Positions 1-13,055 of a stretch of DNA of 64,000 nt are shown here, piece by piece. The stretch covers positions 33,328,501 to 33,392,500 of the forward strand of contig CM066729.1 in NCBI GenBank assembly GCA_033961575.1. Reading direction: 5' to 3'. The notes beneath the pieces are model-generated. The model made no database searches, was not told the DNA's origin, and worked only from the letters and a program-made list of their open reading frames with translations. Positions within the stretch are counted from its first letter, which is position 1, and the number at the start of each line of letters is the position of its first letter. A program made the position numbers and the translations under genes. This DNA comes from Aselliscus stoliczkanus (taxonomy: Eukaryota > Chordata > Mammalia > Chiroptera > Hipposideridae).

Positions 1-620
1 ATTATTGCTACTGAAGTACTTAAAATTTAACTCTTCATTTAATATTTATAGTGTTTACATGATTTTGAATATAAGCTTGATGCACTATTTTAAGAACAAA
101 AAATGGGCTTTCTTGGCATAGTGATAATTAATATAAATTACCTTAATCTTCATGAGATACCAATTCCAAAAATAACAAATAAACAAAAGAAAGACTTTTA
201 TTTGTATGGCATTATAATACATTTTTTGGATCATTTACATCTAGTTTGCATTTTTAATGCAATGACCACTTTATTTTATTTTCTTGCATAGCTCTAATCA
301 GAAAATTTTTGAAATTAACAATGTGTTTTATAAAAATTCATGTAAGTTAGTAAGTCTTTTATGATGTTATACAAAGATGTACAGCATGCAACATTATAAT
401 TGAGAGTTTTTCTTTCAAAACTAGTTGGCATACAGGAAATTTTATATATTTTGTTTCTCTGTTCTAGTAATTGAAGATCATTATATGTCATGACATAATC
501 TTTAGAATACTTAATTTTTTCTTTTTTTGGAAACAAGTCAATTTAGACTTGAAACTGCCAGAGAAAGATATGTTATAGCCATTTCCTATAATACATGAGG
601 AATATAAAACAGTTGTTCAC
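1..620. other. Unassigned AT-rich DNA
   Basis: No repeat family, coding potential or RNA gene is recognised. The reading frames present are short and have compositions expected of AT-rich non-coding sequence. Confidence 0.6.
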
Positions 621-621
621 C

Positions 622-1140
622 TGTGGTGGTTTGAAAAACAAACCCCAAAGTTATCCATGTCTTAATTCCAAAAACCTGTAATACATTACCTATCATGACA
701 AAATGGACTTTTCAGATGCAATTAAATTAAGGATCTTGAAATAGTGAGCTTATTCTGCATTACTTGGGTGGGCCCAAAGTAATCAAAAAAGATCTTTACA
801 AGAGGGTGATAGGTGAGTCAGAGTTAGAGAAGGCAAGATGGCTAGGGAAATAGAGGGAGATAAGGAGACTTGAGGACAGAAGCAGAAGTCAGAGGAAGAT
901 GTGAAGATGTTACTGATGGCCTTGAAGATGGAGGAAAGGACAATAAACCAAGGAAAGCAGATGGACTATGAAACCTGGAAAAGACTAGAAAACCAATTCC
1001 AAAAGCATCCAAAAGGAATGCAGCCTTGATGACAACTGCATTTTAGGACCCCAGGCACCTAGGATAATAAATTTATGCTGCTTTCAGTCACTTAAATTTG
1101 TGATGATTTGTTACAACAATATCAGGACATTAATACATTA
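622..1140 (+). mobile_element. MLT1-type LTR (ERVL-MaLR), old
   Basis: The order of landmarks matches MLT1-like LTRs: a start near TGGTTTGAA, a purine-rich middle, a segment reading AATGCAGCC...GATGACAACTGCATTTTAGG, then GATAATAAATTTATG (polyadenylation region), and an end of the type TTGTTACAACAATA...TTAATACA. It is strongly diverged and no coding part follows. The subfamily cannot be named by eye. Confidence 0.6.
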
Positions 1141-4100
1141 CCTATATGACTTTTCAACTGTTCTAAGCATGTATATTCCAACCTGGGACTCTGTTAAATG
1201 AGTGCTAAATGAGTGCTTTTATTCTACCACACTATTCCTTTCCATTTCAAAAATTTATACTCGATCCTAAAAATCATTTTAACACACTTTGACAACTCAC
1301 TAGGAATCAGATTATTACCTATATCAACAGATAAAAGTCAACAGACAGATCATAATAAAGGGGGAAAACTCTGACATGGAATTAAAGTGCTCATTGCAGA
1401 TTACTTCATTTTGAAAGAAGGTAAACCAATTTATCTGAAATACAGATATATAATATACATGAACTAATGAGTAAGAATCCTAGTAACTAGGTTAAGAAAG
1501 CTGTCTTTCAAACTCAATTATATTATTAGGTTTATGAGTGGAAAGCTTTACCTTGTCTGTTTGCGTATGATTTGCCTATAGTAGTTGGCCCATAATTATT
1601 TGTCAAATAAATTCCATCTGCAAAATGAGGGGAAAACAAAGCAAAACAAAACAAGTCCATATAAAGATGTGCTCTAAGTAATGTAAACCTTATTCTTAAG
1701 GGGAAAAAAATCATTGTTAAAACTTCCAATAATTATTCTTTAATCAAAAAATTTTCATTTTTAACACAAACTGAATAAGCTAAATGTTTCCTGATGTAGA
1801 TTGCTATTATCATCATTGGACCATTAGGTTCATTTTATGAGCCATTAAGTTAGCCAATGTTCCAAATATAGTGGAATGAGAGCCTTATGAAATTCCCAAA
1901 AGGAATTGATAATTTTAAGAGAGTGGTGACTGAGAAGGAGAAAGCATGGATAACACCACAATACAGGTTAAAAAGCCAAAGATGAGTCAAAGAAGTCCAA
2001 ATTCAAGAGATTATTAAGTGGGATATAGCTGATTTAATCCAAAGAGATCTTTGATTTCAGATGAATTACAGGGATTCAAAAAACATAACATGATATGTTC
2101 TGTGTGTTTTGTTAGCATGTGATATTTGAAAAGTAATCAGTGATTCTAAAACAGCTCATGAATAATAGATCTAGATCAACTTTTATGGATGAAATCTTTA
2201 TGCAAAGCTATTCTTTTGGATTCAGTATTTTACAAGGATGATTCTGAACTCAACTTGGTAAAAGATTTGGAGAGGAAAAGCCTACAATCAAGAAGAGGTG
2301 ACTATTTCAGGAATGGAAGAGAGTAATCAAAATTTCAGAGAGCTCTGTGAATAGTGGCTATTTGGAGGGATTTTAGAAAGCTGACGAGTCAGGAATTTTA
2401 GTTGATTTGTTCTGGGGTTTAAGAAAGGAGAAGCATATAGGAAGTAAGGGTAGAATACGTCAGCATGTCATCTGAGGGAGATAGATTGAAATATGATATT
2501 GATAAAAATCAATTTTTAATGAGAGTGGAATTTAAAACAACTTATATGGGCATTTGGTTGAGGTTGTGCTGAAATAGAAGTGATTAGCATTTAGAAGAGT
2601 AAAACAACTAAGAGGTTAGGATATATAAAATTAATCAAAGTATATGTTAAAGTCACTCAGGTGGGTAGGAATTGAAAAGATGTACTAGGTAGAATGACAC
2701 TGAGAAAGTTTAGAGGGTATAAAACTTTTAATATCAGGTGATCCTGTTATAGATGGGGGAATGCTTTTGTCAGAAGGTGACTGGCATCTGATATCACTTT
2801 TACCATGTTAATTCCATTTATAGTTATTCAAGTTTTATTTGTTTTAATTGTATTTTTCCAGTTACATGGTGTCAATTTTGTTTAGATATTATTATAAAGA
2901 CAGAAATTCTGCTAGCCATGAAAGTAAATCACAAAAGCACAGGAGAATAATTTATTTGGAAAACAGAATCAGCTATAGTAGCAATATGATATTAACCTAA
3001 AGAGTAAGTTTTAAGTTAAATATATATAGCAAATTGCTTTTGTGGAACAAAGAGTTCAGTGCAACCATGAAAGAAAAAATAACTCTCTTTCATTTTACTT
3101 GAGGGAAGTAAATGAATGGATACCATCAGTGACAAAAATGTTCCTTCCTGTGCTTATAAGATTTTTTTTTCCAAATTAAGTCAGGAGAGTTGTTGATTTT
3201 AATTAAATGATGCTATAGTCAAGAAACTTAGACTTTGAAAGTAGCACAGATAAGCGAAGGAGGATATATAGGGCATTTTGACAATATTTAAAACCAGTCC
3301 TAACCCATAAGTACATATTAGGGAAAGATACATTATTTTAAAGTTATTTTATCTTTGTTCAAAGTAAAAATAAAAGTTATGCAGTTTTATCGAAACAATT
3401 ATTTCCTCAAAGAGCATTTCTGAACATAAAGAATGTAAAGCTTTGGTATTTTTTGCTTACCTGGTCTTGTGAAAATCATATTCATATATACAACCCAGGG
3501 CAAAAATATCTCTGGGTGTATAAGAGGCTAAAAAATCGGTGACATCTCCAGCAGCAATAGTTAACATAACAGTCATAAGTGATATCCATCACAAACCAAA
3601 TACATCCTTTTCATCTTCTGCCTGGAGAGTCAGAGCTCAGCTTCCACGTATGTGGAAGTCTGCAATCTAGATGAGAGGTGAATCATTCAAAAAACTCTTT
3701 ACTGTAATGAGAATGGGAAAACCTGCTGTAGCAAGCTCAGAAAAAAGCAGTTGTCTCATACTCAAGTGGTGTATAAATGTAGATTGTACCAAGTGGTTTC
3801 TTTTGTAAGGGCATGAAGGAAGCTTCTGCATGTAGAAAGTAATTTTGGAACATTTTGTCACAAAACACATCAGAACTAGAAGGGACATATGCATTTCTTC
3901 TTTGGCTTATATGTATCTATGTATCTAGATTTTTTTTTCTTTTTATCTCTGGGCAAAGAATATAAATCAGAAAAAGGAAATATAGAAATGTTATCTGAGT
4001 CTTGTTTCCCCCTGGCAAGTAAATCTCGATGTGATTTCCTATATATGATTCAAGTTCCACCTCTGTATTGCATATGTCATTACCTTCTGTTTACTCACTA

Positions 4101-5100
4101 AATATTTTTCCTCATGCCTTATTATTCCTCAATTACATAGTCAAGAGCTATGTTCACAGTCACCTTTTTCAAAAAGCATTTCTGCTTTTATGTTCTGGAT
4201 CCAGATGAGGGTCAAGATAACATTAGCAACCAGTATTAGTAGTTTTGGAAATTATGCTAAACCCAGGTTGGGAAAGACAAATTGTAGGGTATAGTTCAGG
4301 TCAAGCCAGACATTGAACACTGCAAAAACCTGAGGCAGTCAAAATAAGAAGGACAAAGTTCAAAGGCAGAAAATATAATAATGACTACACAAAGTCTTCA
4401 GTCCCATGAGTTAGACATGGCAAAATACTTTATTACTCAGGCCAGCTTTGTGAAAGTTATATGAAATGGATGAACTCTCTGTTTAAACTAGATTCTATTC
4501 TCTGCTTTCAACCAATGCTTCACAAACTTTGTCCACTGGTTGGTAATGAAGCTTTCACTGCTTTGCAAGACAAAAATTATGAAAAATAAACATTAATATG
4601 GTTAGTTCTTTATATGGCAAGATTTATTCAAGCTAAAAGACTGTCATGTGTTTAGAGATTATGTCCTTCCTACAAATGTGGTGATAACAAATGATCATTT
4701 GAACTTATTTGTTTTGCTTTTTAAAATTTCTCCATTGTCTAAATTAAATATCAGAAATTATGTTAGTTACTGATTTTTTGCCCCCGGGCCCACAAAAATT
4801 AAAGTGTTCTGTTGCTATTTAGTTACCCTCCAGTTAAAATTCTCTTATTGATAGGAGGCTATCAAAGAATTTAATAACTATGAAAAACCTCAAGTTTTGA
4901 GGAGATTTTTAATCCTTGTTTTTTCTTTTATTGTCTAAAATAATAATAATAATAATAAATTAATTTGTACATTTGCGTAACTCATACAAAACATACAGTT
5001 TATGGTATGCATAAAATTGAAATACAGTTATGTAATAGTCACTGAGTAGGTATTTATATTTGGATGATTATGGAAAGCCTTTCTGAGAAGTATCATTTAA
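1141..5100. other. Unassigned non-coding stretch
   Basis: About 4 kb in which only a short (TAA)n run near 4940-4960 was recognised. Reading frames reach at most 75 residues and show no family motif. Highly diverged L1, L2 or DNA-transposon pieces could be hidden here; a profile search would be needed to see them. Confidence 0.5.
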
Positions 5101-5640
5101 GCTGAGATCTATCTGATTGACAGGTAGATGCCTCTTTAACAAAAGCTGACTCTGGATGGTGAATGTCTTGGCATAGAATTAACCCCTTGGTATAGAATTG
5201 AGGCTTGTAGAATGTAAAAGAATTTATGAGATGCTACAAGAATAAGAAAAGATTTATTGAAAGAGAGACCATCCTGGTAAAGGGAAGTTTTGCCAGGGAA
5301 GAGCCAGATAGGGATAGCTGCGGAGGTGAGAAATAGTGCTGAGGTTTTATATTTTTCTAAGCAGGGTATAGGGTGCTTGTCAGCTTGTGTAGGGGTGTGG
5401 CGGAGGCTGCCGTTACAATTGCCTTCTCCTAGGAACTGTCGTCCTGTTCCCATCTAAGTTGGATGTCAGCTTGCAGGGGGTCACTGTTGCAATTGGGAAC
5501 TGTTCTGTTCCCATCTAGATGGATGTAAGATGCTTGTCAGCCTGCAGGTGCAGTGCAAGCCAGGGGAGTCAGAGACAAGCAGTTAATGTTTAGCTCATTC
5601 CTGCTAGCTCTCAAGCCTGCTCCTGTTAACTCTTTACTTG
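5100..5640. repeat. Unassigned repeat-like block with an internal duplicated motif
   Basis: This block is more GC-rich than its surroundings. It contains an internally repeated unit: GGAACTGT...CTGTTCCCATCTA followed by GGATGT occurs at about 5432-5466 and again at 5497-5526. A TTTATTGAAAGAGAG segment (5250-5265) would be a polyadenylation region if read on the minus strand, so an old minus-strand LTR is possible. The family is not recognised. Confidence 0.35.
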
Positions 5641-5644
5641 TCTC

Positions 5645-6715
5645 ATCAATGAACACACAGTGAAATATATAGATGATGTTTTATATAAATGTGCATTTGA
5701 AACTTTGTGGGAAACAGACAGCACCCCAGTGTCTGACAAGGCCACATTGCCCTGCTCAGCACTGGATATTAGGGGTGCTGCCTTATGGTTGGTCATGTAA
5801 TATCTCCTGCCTCTAAGAACCCATGTGCCTTTCCTTCTATAGGAGACAATATACTCACTGCATTTATGGCAAGTTCCTGTATACCCCAATGAGCTAACTA
5901 CGCAGCCAAAGACGGGTAAGATCTCCTAAACGAGGGGAGACAACCTAAGCCAGGCGGTAGTTCCGTGGGGAACCCCTAAATTGAGATATTGGGGACTCAA
6001 GCCCCTTTGGAAACTGAGGCATAAGCCTTTGGCCACATAGGCCTAAAAGAGCCAGTCTGTGAGAAACAGACAGCCTCTGTGAGAAACTGGTGCTATCGTT
6101 CGTCCTTGCCTGTGCAGCTGTGAAAGGTTTCCTTGGAGATCAGGAGACCAAGGTCTCCCGGCCATGAAAGTTCTGATAAGAGGCAACTTACTGACCATAA
6201 GTTATTTTAATTAACGGCCTTGGTTTAGTGCCTTGTTGAAGCAACAGATACTGAAGCTCTGAGAAACAGATGTTACCCTCTATTACAAAAATATGCAGCT
6301 CTTTGTAAGATAGGAAAAGTTTGAAACTCCCTTTTGCTATAATCACATAGAAATAGTTTCTTGCCTAAACTCTTGGCAATAGTTCAAGTATATGCCCTGT
6401 AAGGTAGCCATGGTAACCACTCTTTAGATGATAAGTAAAATCCTTGAACAGGTTGAAATCTCAATAAAAGCTATGCGCTGACCCGATTCGGGGCTCAGTC
6501 TTCCTTGGCTGAGTCCCTTGGGCTCAGTCATCTTTGGCTGAGTCCCTCGGTCTCGCTCTTATCTTTCTTCTGTCTCTTGTTTTTCCTTAATCTGCGTCGC
6601 CCCTCTCGTGTCCCACTTGCCCTTGCTACGCAGGACGTGACAAAACCTATATAATTTTACTAGCCAATGTCACTCCAATGAATTTAATGTAAAAGATAAA
6701 AATTAATTAACTAAA
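5645..6715 (+). mobile_element. L1 3' end, split by a solo LTR
   Basis: The left piece (about 5645-5705) and right piece (6643-about 6715) together read as the standard 3' end of a laurasiatherian-type L1: GAACACACA...ATAGATGATG...CATTTGAAAC, then CTATATAATTTTACTAGCC and AATGTCACTCCAATGAATTT. The same 3' end, uninterrupted, lies at 17730-17860. The two pieces are separated exactly by the LTR at 5706-6642, with the 6-bp target duplicated. Confidence 0.75.
5706..6642 (+). mobile_element. Solo LTR 'A' (class II ERV-like), inserted in L1
   Basis: It begins TGTGGGAAACAGACAGCACC and ends GCAGGACGTGACA, so it has TG...CA ends. It is flanked by AAACTT (5700-5705) and AAACCT (6643-6648), a 6-bp target duplication with one mismatch, as made by beta-type retroviral integrases. 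The 5' part matches the LTRs at 13902 and 44588 (shared landmarks: CAGCACCCCA, GGTCATGTAATATCTCCTGC, AACCCATGTGCCTTTCC, GAGGCAACTTACTGACCAT, AAGTATATGCCCTG). A polyadenylation signal lies in CTCAATAAAAGCTATGCG (about 6463-6480). The 3' part after this, rich in GGCTCAGTC/GGCTGAGTCCC, is unlike the two other copies. No internal retroviral sequence is attached. Confidence 0.85.
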
Positions 6716-6761
6716 AATAAATAAATAAATAAATAAATGAATAAATAAATAAATAAATAAT
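6712..6761. repeat. (AAAT)n microsatellite
   Basis: A near-perfect AAAT repeat with one ATGA interruption, lying at the end of the interrupted L1. It probably grew from that L1's A-rich tail. Confidence 0.9.
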
Positions 6762-8590
6762 AACTGGCCCAACATATCTGTAGTGTCAAGATTGAAAAAC
6801 TCTGCTTTATAAACATGAATGTGAAAAACAAGATCGTCTTAGGCCTTTAATTTCTAATTTCATCTAGGAAATCTAGGTAGTATCCACGCCATGAATAAAG
6901 CTTATAGTAAATACCTCTCTCTCTCCCTCTCTCACTTTCCTCTCTCACTCTCGTCCTCGATCTCTCTTGGTTACCCCATGTCTGAACACCTTTTCTGTGT
7001 TTGAGAAACCCCCCACATATGAATCCTAGTGAAAGCTGAAGAAGCCTCCAACTGTAGGAGCTTAAAAATGTCAGCTATTACATTTTTGTTGCATGGGCAC
7101 AACAACAGTAAAATAACCCACCCAGGCCTTGAATTAGTAAAAAGTGATGCAAGCAGACTGGGAATGGCCAAAATCTACCTCTGGCAACAGCTACAGGAGG
7201 GCCAGTTTCCTGGAGCAGTGAAACAGCAGGGATGAGGGCTGGTTTTATCGGCAGTTCAAACTGCTGTTTGGTGCTTGGCAGCTGTGAGGTTTTCATTACC
7301 AAACCCACTCCTCAGTATGATTTAGGAGGTGGTTCCTGGATTCACAACCCGATGTTGTGACCCATCCAGCAATTATATGAATTACTCAGAGTCCTCTAAA
7401 ACATTTTTGTTCCACTTTATTCAGCCAGAATGGGGTTCACTTGATTTCAAACAAAAATCTCTGATAAAGAACTACTTTTTGCTCTTGCTCTATGAGTATC
7501 TTTACATCTATGTCTTGAGAAGATAAATGTCAATGTATATATTCAATTTTGGTTTCCCTTTAACTTTTTAATTATAATTATATAAAAAATTGGGTAGAGT
7601 TTATATAAAATATGGGTAGAATTTGTTTCTTTTTGTTTTGTTGTTTTGTTTTTATTTAGCAGAAAACCAAACCCATGTACCATCGTACAGCTTATAAAAT
7701 TTAAAAAAAAAATTAGAATTCATCCTCCTAAATTGATCTAATATTGGAAATGTCCATGACCTAACATACTGCAGCTGCAACTACCATTTAAATTTTACAT
7801 TGATTACTTTTACTAACTGATGTTATTATACTCAATAACACAACTGGGATGTAAAACAATTTCATATTAAGCAATATTAAAATGGAACAAATTAAATAAA
7901 ACAGCACTATTTCTTTGGAAGTAGTAGATTCTTTGGGAGACAATAGATTTTAGGGCAACATTAGCCAATTAAAAACACCAGGCTAGTTCTTGAATAAAGC
8001 ATTAAAGCAAAAGGTTACTTGCACACTTGAGTGGTATATGTCAAAACAGACATTTGCTTAATGGCCACCCTTTTTGCAAATAGAATTGAAAACCAGACTA
8101 TACAATAAAGGATGATCATTTGCACAGTTCATGAATTTTTAGAAGCCTTTTCTGTCTCCTTGGTAGGCTGTCTAATCTCAGCTCCGTCTTCATTTCAGCA
8201 ATACACGTTTCACTCATTTACCCTTGTATATGTTTCAGGCGTTTGTGTTTGTAGGGCAAGTGTTCTCTCTATGACTAACTTTATCCTTTCAGGAATGAGT
8301 CTGCTGGAGTATGACATATACAACACCATGTAATTTAAAAATCTAATATATTCCTCTATAAAATGTGGATCCAATATTTCTTCCTCAGGACACAATATTG
8401 TTTACAAATAAATGAAAACAAAACACTCTTGCATTAGGTTCTGAAACTGTATGCTAGGTAAAAGTAATTTGTCTGCTCTGAAAGTAATTCTGGAACTGAA
8501 AGACCAATTGGATAAAGCTTTGGCATAGAATTTGAGATGAACAAATGTGGAGTAGAATGATTCAATCTGACTTTTGAACTTGTTTTTTAC
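6762..8590. other. Mostly unassigned; CT-rich tract and an old repeat-like block
   Basis: A (CT)n-rich tract lies at about 6907-6962. The 6980-7450 block has better base balance than its neighbours and reading frames of 60-76 residues on both strands. It looks like an old interspersed repeat rather than a gene, since the frames carry no family motif. The remainder is AT-rich with nothing recognised. Confidence 0.45.
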
Positions 8591-8599
8591 TGTTTAAAT

Positions 8600-9125
8600 A
8601 ACACACTGGGCTTTTATATCCATGTCATTGCTTATACTTTCGGTACCTAGAATGCCTACCTTTCTAATTCCCAGTATAGATTGCATTCAATTTTTTAAAG
8701 TCTCAGTCAAGATGAGTGTCTTTGTTGAAGTCTTCTATGCCACATCAGTAAATAAATAAGCTTACTTTACCTGAGCCTCCAATACTACTTTATTACCTTC
8801 TAGTTAATTAAGTTATATTTTGGAACAAGTATATACATCATAGTTAGATAGTCTGAATTTTATCTTTTTCATGTACTAGCAGATGTTTTTATCACACCTT
8901 AAAAAGAAATAATAAGGTTATATGAAAGATGATGAGGATCAAATATCTTTAAAAAAAAGGAAATTTGTGGTAAACAAAAAAAGCTTTTATATTTTAAATA
9001 TATTTCTATTTCATCATGTGCTTTCCTTTTTTACATAATTGTTTTATGTTTATATGTTTTTTAATATTATGTAGATTATAATTCCCTGGAGAGCAGAGGT
9101 TGAGTCATACATCTTCACAAATGTT
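8600..9125 (+). mobile_element. L2-like 3' end, old
   Basis: The order of landmarks resembles the 3' end of L2: CCTAGAATGCCTACCTTTC near 8646-8665, then a 'TCTCAGTCAAGATGAGTGTC...GAAGTCTTCTATG' segment, and finally ATAATTCCCTGGAGAGCAGAGGTTGAGTCA near 9078-9107. The match is by eye and highly diverged, and (TATC)n sequence follows at about 9165-9200. Confidence 0.45.
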
Positions 9126-10276
9126 ATTTTGCATTTTAGGGATTTTTTGGTACATTTATTTTATCTATCATCTGTCTATCTATCATCTATCATCTATCTA
9201 TTTGGGGACCAAAATGGATAAAAGGCCCAAGGCATTACAGAGACCAGTACAAAGGGAAAATAATTGAATAATTGAACATATTTTGATTAAATATTTGGTT
9301 AAAATATTTAATATACTAAGAGTAGATCTTAAAAGTTCTCATCACAAGAAAAAAATGTGTAACTATGTGTGCCAATGAGCATTAACTAAAGTTGTTTTGA
9401 TAATCATTTAATAATATATACACATATCAAATCATTGCATTATGTAACTAAACTAATACAATATTATATGACAACTATATCTCAAACAAAATATTTAATA
9501 TGTATCAAATTCTATTGTAACAGAAAAAAATCTAATAGTTCAAATAACATTTTATTGGCTTAAGGAGAAAATAAAGTAAAGTTGATTGATAAGTAAATAT
9601 ACAAGATTATGTAAGGAGAAGTGATAAGAGTAAACTGCTCCCAAATTAGAGCTACTAGGTGAGTACTAGAAAATAGTGTATAGTAAATATATATTTTTTG
9701 AAATTTGAAGAATTTAGTTAACAGAGAATGAACATGAGGAATAGCTGAAATAAAAGGTGACCTAATACTTATGAATAAGCAAATGCTGAAATCCCTTTTA
9801 TCCTCAGATAATGTCTTTACAAGTTTGCTATAGCCTCTCCTTTTTGTCCTAAAATTCTTATATTTAGAGGTTGCCGATCGTCTTCAGAAATCCATGGTTA
9901 AAAAAGTAAGACCAATGTATTTAGAAGCTACCTAATATGGCAAAAAAACAAACAATCAAAAAAGGGATAAGGAGAGGTTAAAATTCCCAAAGTGGACAAC
10001 CTCCTAGAAAGATTACAGATATCTGTTTCATATAAGTAAACATTTTCCTAGGTTCTGTAAGAGAAAATTAATTTAAAAAGACCTGGTTACTGCTCTAAAA
10101 GTTATAATTTGTCAACAAAATAAACAGAACAACAATAATATAAAGCATACTGTGTTCACTGTGAAATTCTTATTTTGTATACTAGTTACTACCTCTCATT
10201 CCTAGAAGATCCCCTCTTTTATTCGTTTGTTTTTATTCCTCATTTTACTTGGAATCAAAGTATCTCTATCTGTATG

Positions 10277-10315
<39 letters not shown>

Positions 10316-10320
10316 TATAT
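9126..10320. other. Unassigned AT-rich DNA with microsatellites
   Basis: Contains an imperfect TATC repeat (about 9165-9200) and a perfect (TA)n run (about 10283-10310). Nothing else is recognised. Confidence 0.6.
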
Positions 10321-10324
10321 AAAA

Positions 10325-10590
10325 AGGTTTGTGTCCCCCAAATTCCTATGTTGAAACCTTAGAAACCTGAATCCCATTGGTAGTGGAGCCTTTGGGAAGT
10401 AATTAGGTCATGAGGGTGGAGCTCTCGTGAATGGAATTAGCACCTCTACAAGAAGAGGCCAGAGAGCTAGTTAGCTCTTTTTCTGCTGTGTGAAGACACA
10501 GCTAGAAGACCACCATCTGTAAGCCAGGATGAGAGCTTCGCCCCAGAACCCAATCATCCTGGCACCCTGATCTTGAACTTCCAACCTCTT
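10325..10590 (+). mobile_element. MaLR/ERVL-type LTR fragment
   Basis: It reads GGTTTGTGTCCCCCAAATTC, then TATGTTGAAACCTTAGAAACC, AGTGGAGCCTTTGGGAAGTA, ATTAGGTCATGAGGGTGGAG, TGTGTGAAGACACAGC and GATCTTGAACTTCCAACC. This landmark order is typical of a very common mammalian LTR class (MST/MLT-like). The 3' end is lost or diverged beyond about 10590. Confidence 0.55.
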
Positions 10591-11529
10591 TTAAATATTT
10601 TCCATCTCTCTCAGGCTGCTTGACTCAGCTATGGTTTAACTTCTGTCTTTCAAATGTGTTTGACTTCACTGACTTAAAGCAGAATGAAGTTAATTAATGT
10701 GTACTCAGTACCCAGGATGCAGCAACTAGTGTATGCTGTGAGAATTGTTCTGATTTAGGGTCTTACTTTTAATATTTGAGTTTTTATATTTACCATATTC
10801 CTACAATGTACTCTAACTTTTAGAAAATGCAAGATCCTCTGCTATAGCTCTTATTTTGGTTGCCCTAGTTTCTCCTGAGCTTGCAACTTCCTCTGAACAA
10901 TTTCATCAACCTCAGACCACACTAATCCATAGACCCTGCTGAGAGCAGATAAACATCTCTGATGCAACTGCCTGTCTGTCCTGTTTGAATTTCTTAATGT
11001 CTTTTGTCTTGACTTCTGAATTCCATGCAGTGACTTTTTGTAGAGATACCCAGTTTCTCTCAGTTGGACCTCTTAACATTGTGTGCTGTCTAGACATATG
11101 AGCAATCTCTTGTTACATGGTAAGTATCATTGTTTTCCTACCAGAACTTCCTATAATTTACTGACTCATGTCTTGCCTTAGTGTGTGACTCTATTTTCGA
11201 CTCTTGTTTTTCTCCAAGACATTCCCATTCTTAACCTGGGAATGCCTTATCTGTGTGTGCTAAGATTATCAAAGCGATATTATGGAATGAATAATGATTA
11301 CTATATCACAAATCTCACCAGGCTATGGAATATATTTCATAAAAAGTATATGTGAAGAAAAGGCCTGCTAGGGAAGAAAATCAGATTAGTCATCCCCAAG
11401 TTATATGGAGTCCTCAGCAAGGGTGGGCAAAACACTCGATTGGTTTTTAACTTGGTCACATTGTGACTGAAAACAGAATAATCAAGACAAAACACCTCCT
11501 GGAGAATTATTTAATTAACAACCATGGCA

Positions 11530-12052
11530 GCGAAAATAATGATCTCCAAAGATACCCATATTTGTATCTCAGGAAACTTTGAATATGTTATGTTACCTGG
11601 CAGAGATTTGGTTTGCTAATTATATAGAACCTTACAACAAGGACAGTGTCCTGGATTATCCAGGTTGGCATAATGTAATTGCAAGGGTCATTTAAATGTG
11701 GAAAAGGTGGCAGAGGGTCAGAGCCAGAGTGATGTGATATGAAAAACTCTCAACTGGCCATTGGTGTCTTTGAAGATGGAGGCAGAAGCCATGTGCTAAG
11801 AAATTCAGGCAGCTTCTAGAAGCCGGGCAAGGATATGGACTTTCCTCCAGAGAGAGGAGGAAGGCAAAAGGAGAAGGAAGATGAGAAAGGCATCCAGAAG
11901 GAATACAGCCCTGCTGACACCTTGATTTTAGCCCTGTGATACCTGTGTCAGAATCCTGACCTCCTGAACTGTTAGACAATACATTTGGGTTGCTTTAATC
12001 CACTAAAAACTTTTGGTAATTTTTTAGAGTAGCAATAAGAAATTAATACAGC
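11530..12052 (+). mobile_element. MLT1-type LTR, old
   Basis: Recognised from the ordered segments GAATATGTTATGTTACCTGG, CAGGTTGGCATAATGTAATT, GATGGAGGCAGAAGCCATG, GGAATACAGCCCTGCTGACA, CCTTGATTTTAGCCC, and the 3' end GTAGCAATAAGAAATTAATACA. A 95-residue minus-strand reading frame inside it is incidental. Confidence 0.7.
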
Positions 12053-13046
12053 AATAATTTAACATTTCTGACAAGTTCCTCAAATAAGGACTTGCAATCC
12101 TGTAGCATATGATGATGCTTTCTTTAATCACCATCATAGCTTGAGTAGTAACACTGAGCCGTATTGAAATAGGATGAAATTCTGGAGTTAGAAGAGAGAT
12201 CCCCATATCAGCAGAGTCAATTTCAAGTCTCAAAATACCTCGACCAAATCAGTTGCAACTAATGAACATACTCAAAAATGACTTCTATGTAGTTGCTTCA
12301 TATTTAAGTCTTTTCTCACTTCTTTAACTCTAACTTATACTCATAATCTATTCTATAAAAATATAAATGCTATTCATGAATTTGTTTATATGTTTGCAAA
12401 AATAGTTAAAGGACATCATAATCTAAAAAAGACTCAAATTTGACACAACTGGAGTGAGTTGGAGGAAGTCAATACTCACTGCTAATTCTGCTGGGTCCAC
12501 ATTTTTACATTCTTTCTCTTGACCACAAAACATCTCAAATAAAGGGAAAATTTATTTTGCATTTCTTTCCTCAGCACTGTTTTTTTATTTATTATTATTA
12601 TTATTATGTAATATTATATTATAGAGCTGGTTACAGTTCTGAATGACTCACTTTCTTTTGGTGAGTTGGACAAATTAGATGGAGAAACAGAAACTAAAAT
12701 TCCTTTGTAGAACTATTTAGACTCAAGCTACACATTTCCACTTATATTCTGATTGATGGCACACCTTTAATATCATTCAGTGAAGCTATTATCAAATTTC
12801 ACCTTGAAAGATTTATGAGTTGACTGCTGCCTTGAGGTACTAGGGATTTTCTCAAAAATTTGGGGGTACTTCATTAATGTCTTGGTCATGACCTTTGATG
12901 ACTCCTAAAAAGGAACATTGATTTATATTCTGTAATTTCAGAAGTCTCATAAGATCAGTGTTTTATGTTTTCTTTTTTTTTTTTATTAACAAATCACTTT
13001 CCTCCACAACTTTATTCTACTTTGATCAACTTGCCATTCAATTTAG
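12053..13046. other. Unassigned AT-rich DNA
   Basis: Contains an ATT-repeat near 12586-12606 and a T run at 12973-12984. No repeat family or gene is recognised. Confidence 0.55.
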
Positions 13047-13055
13047 GAATTTAAA

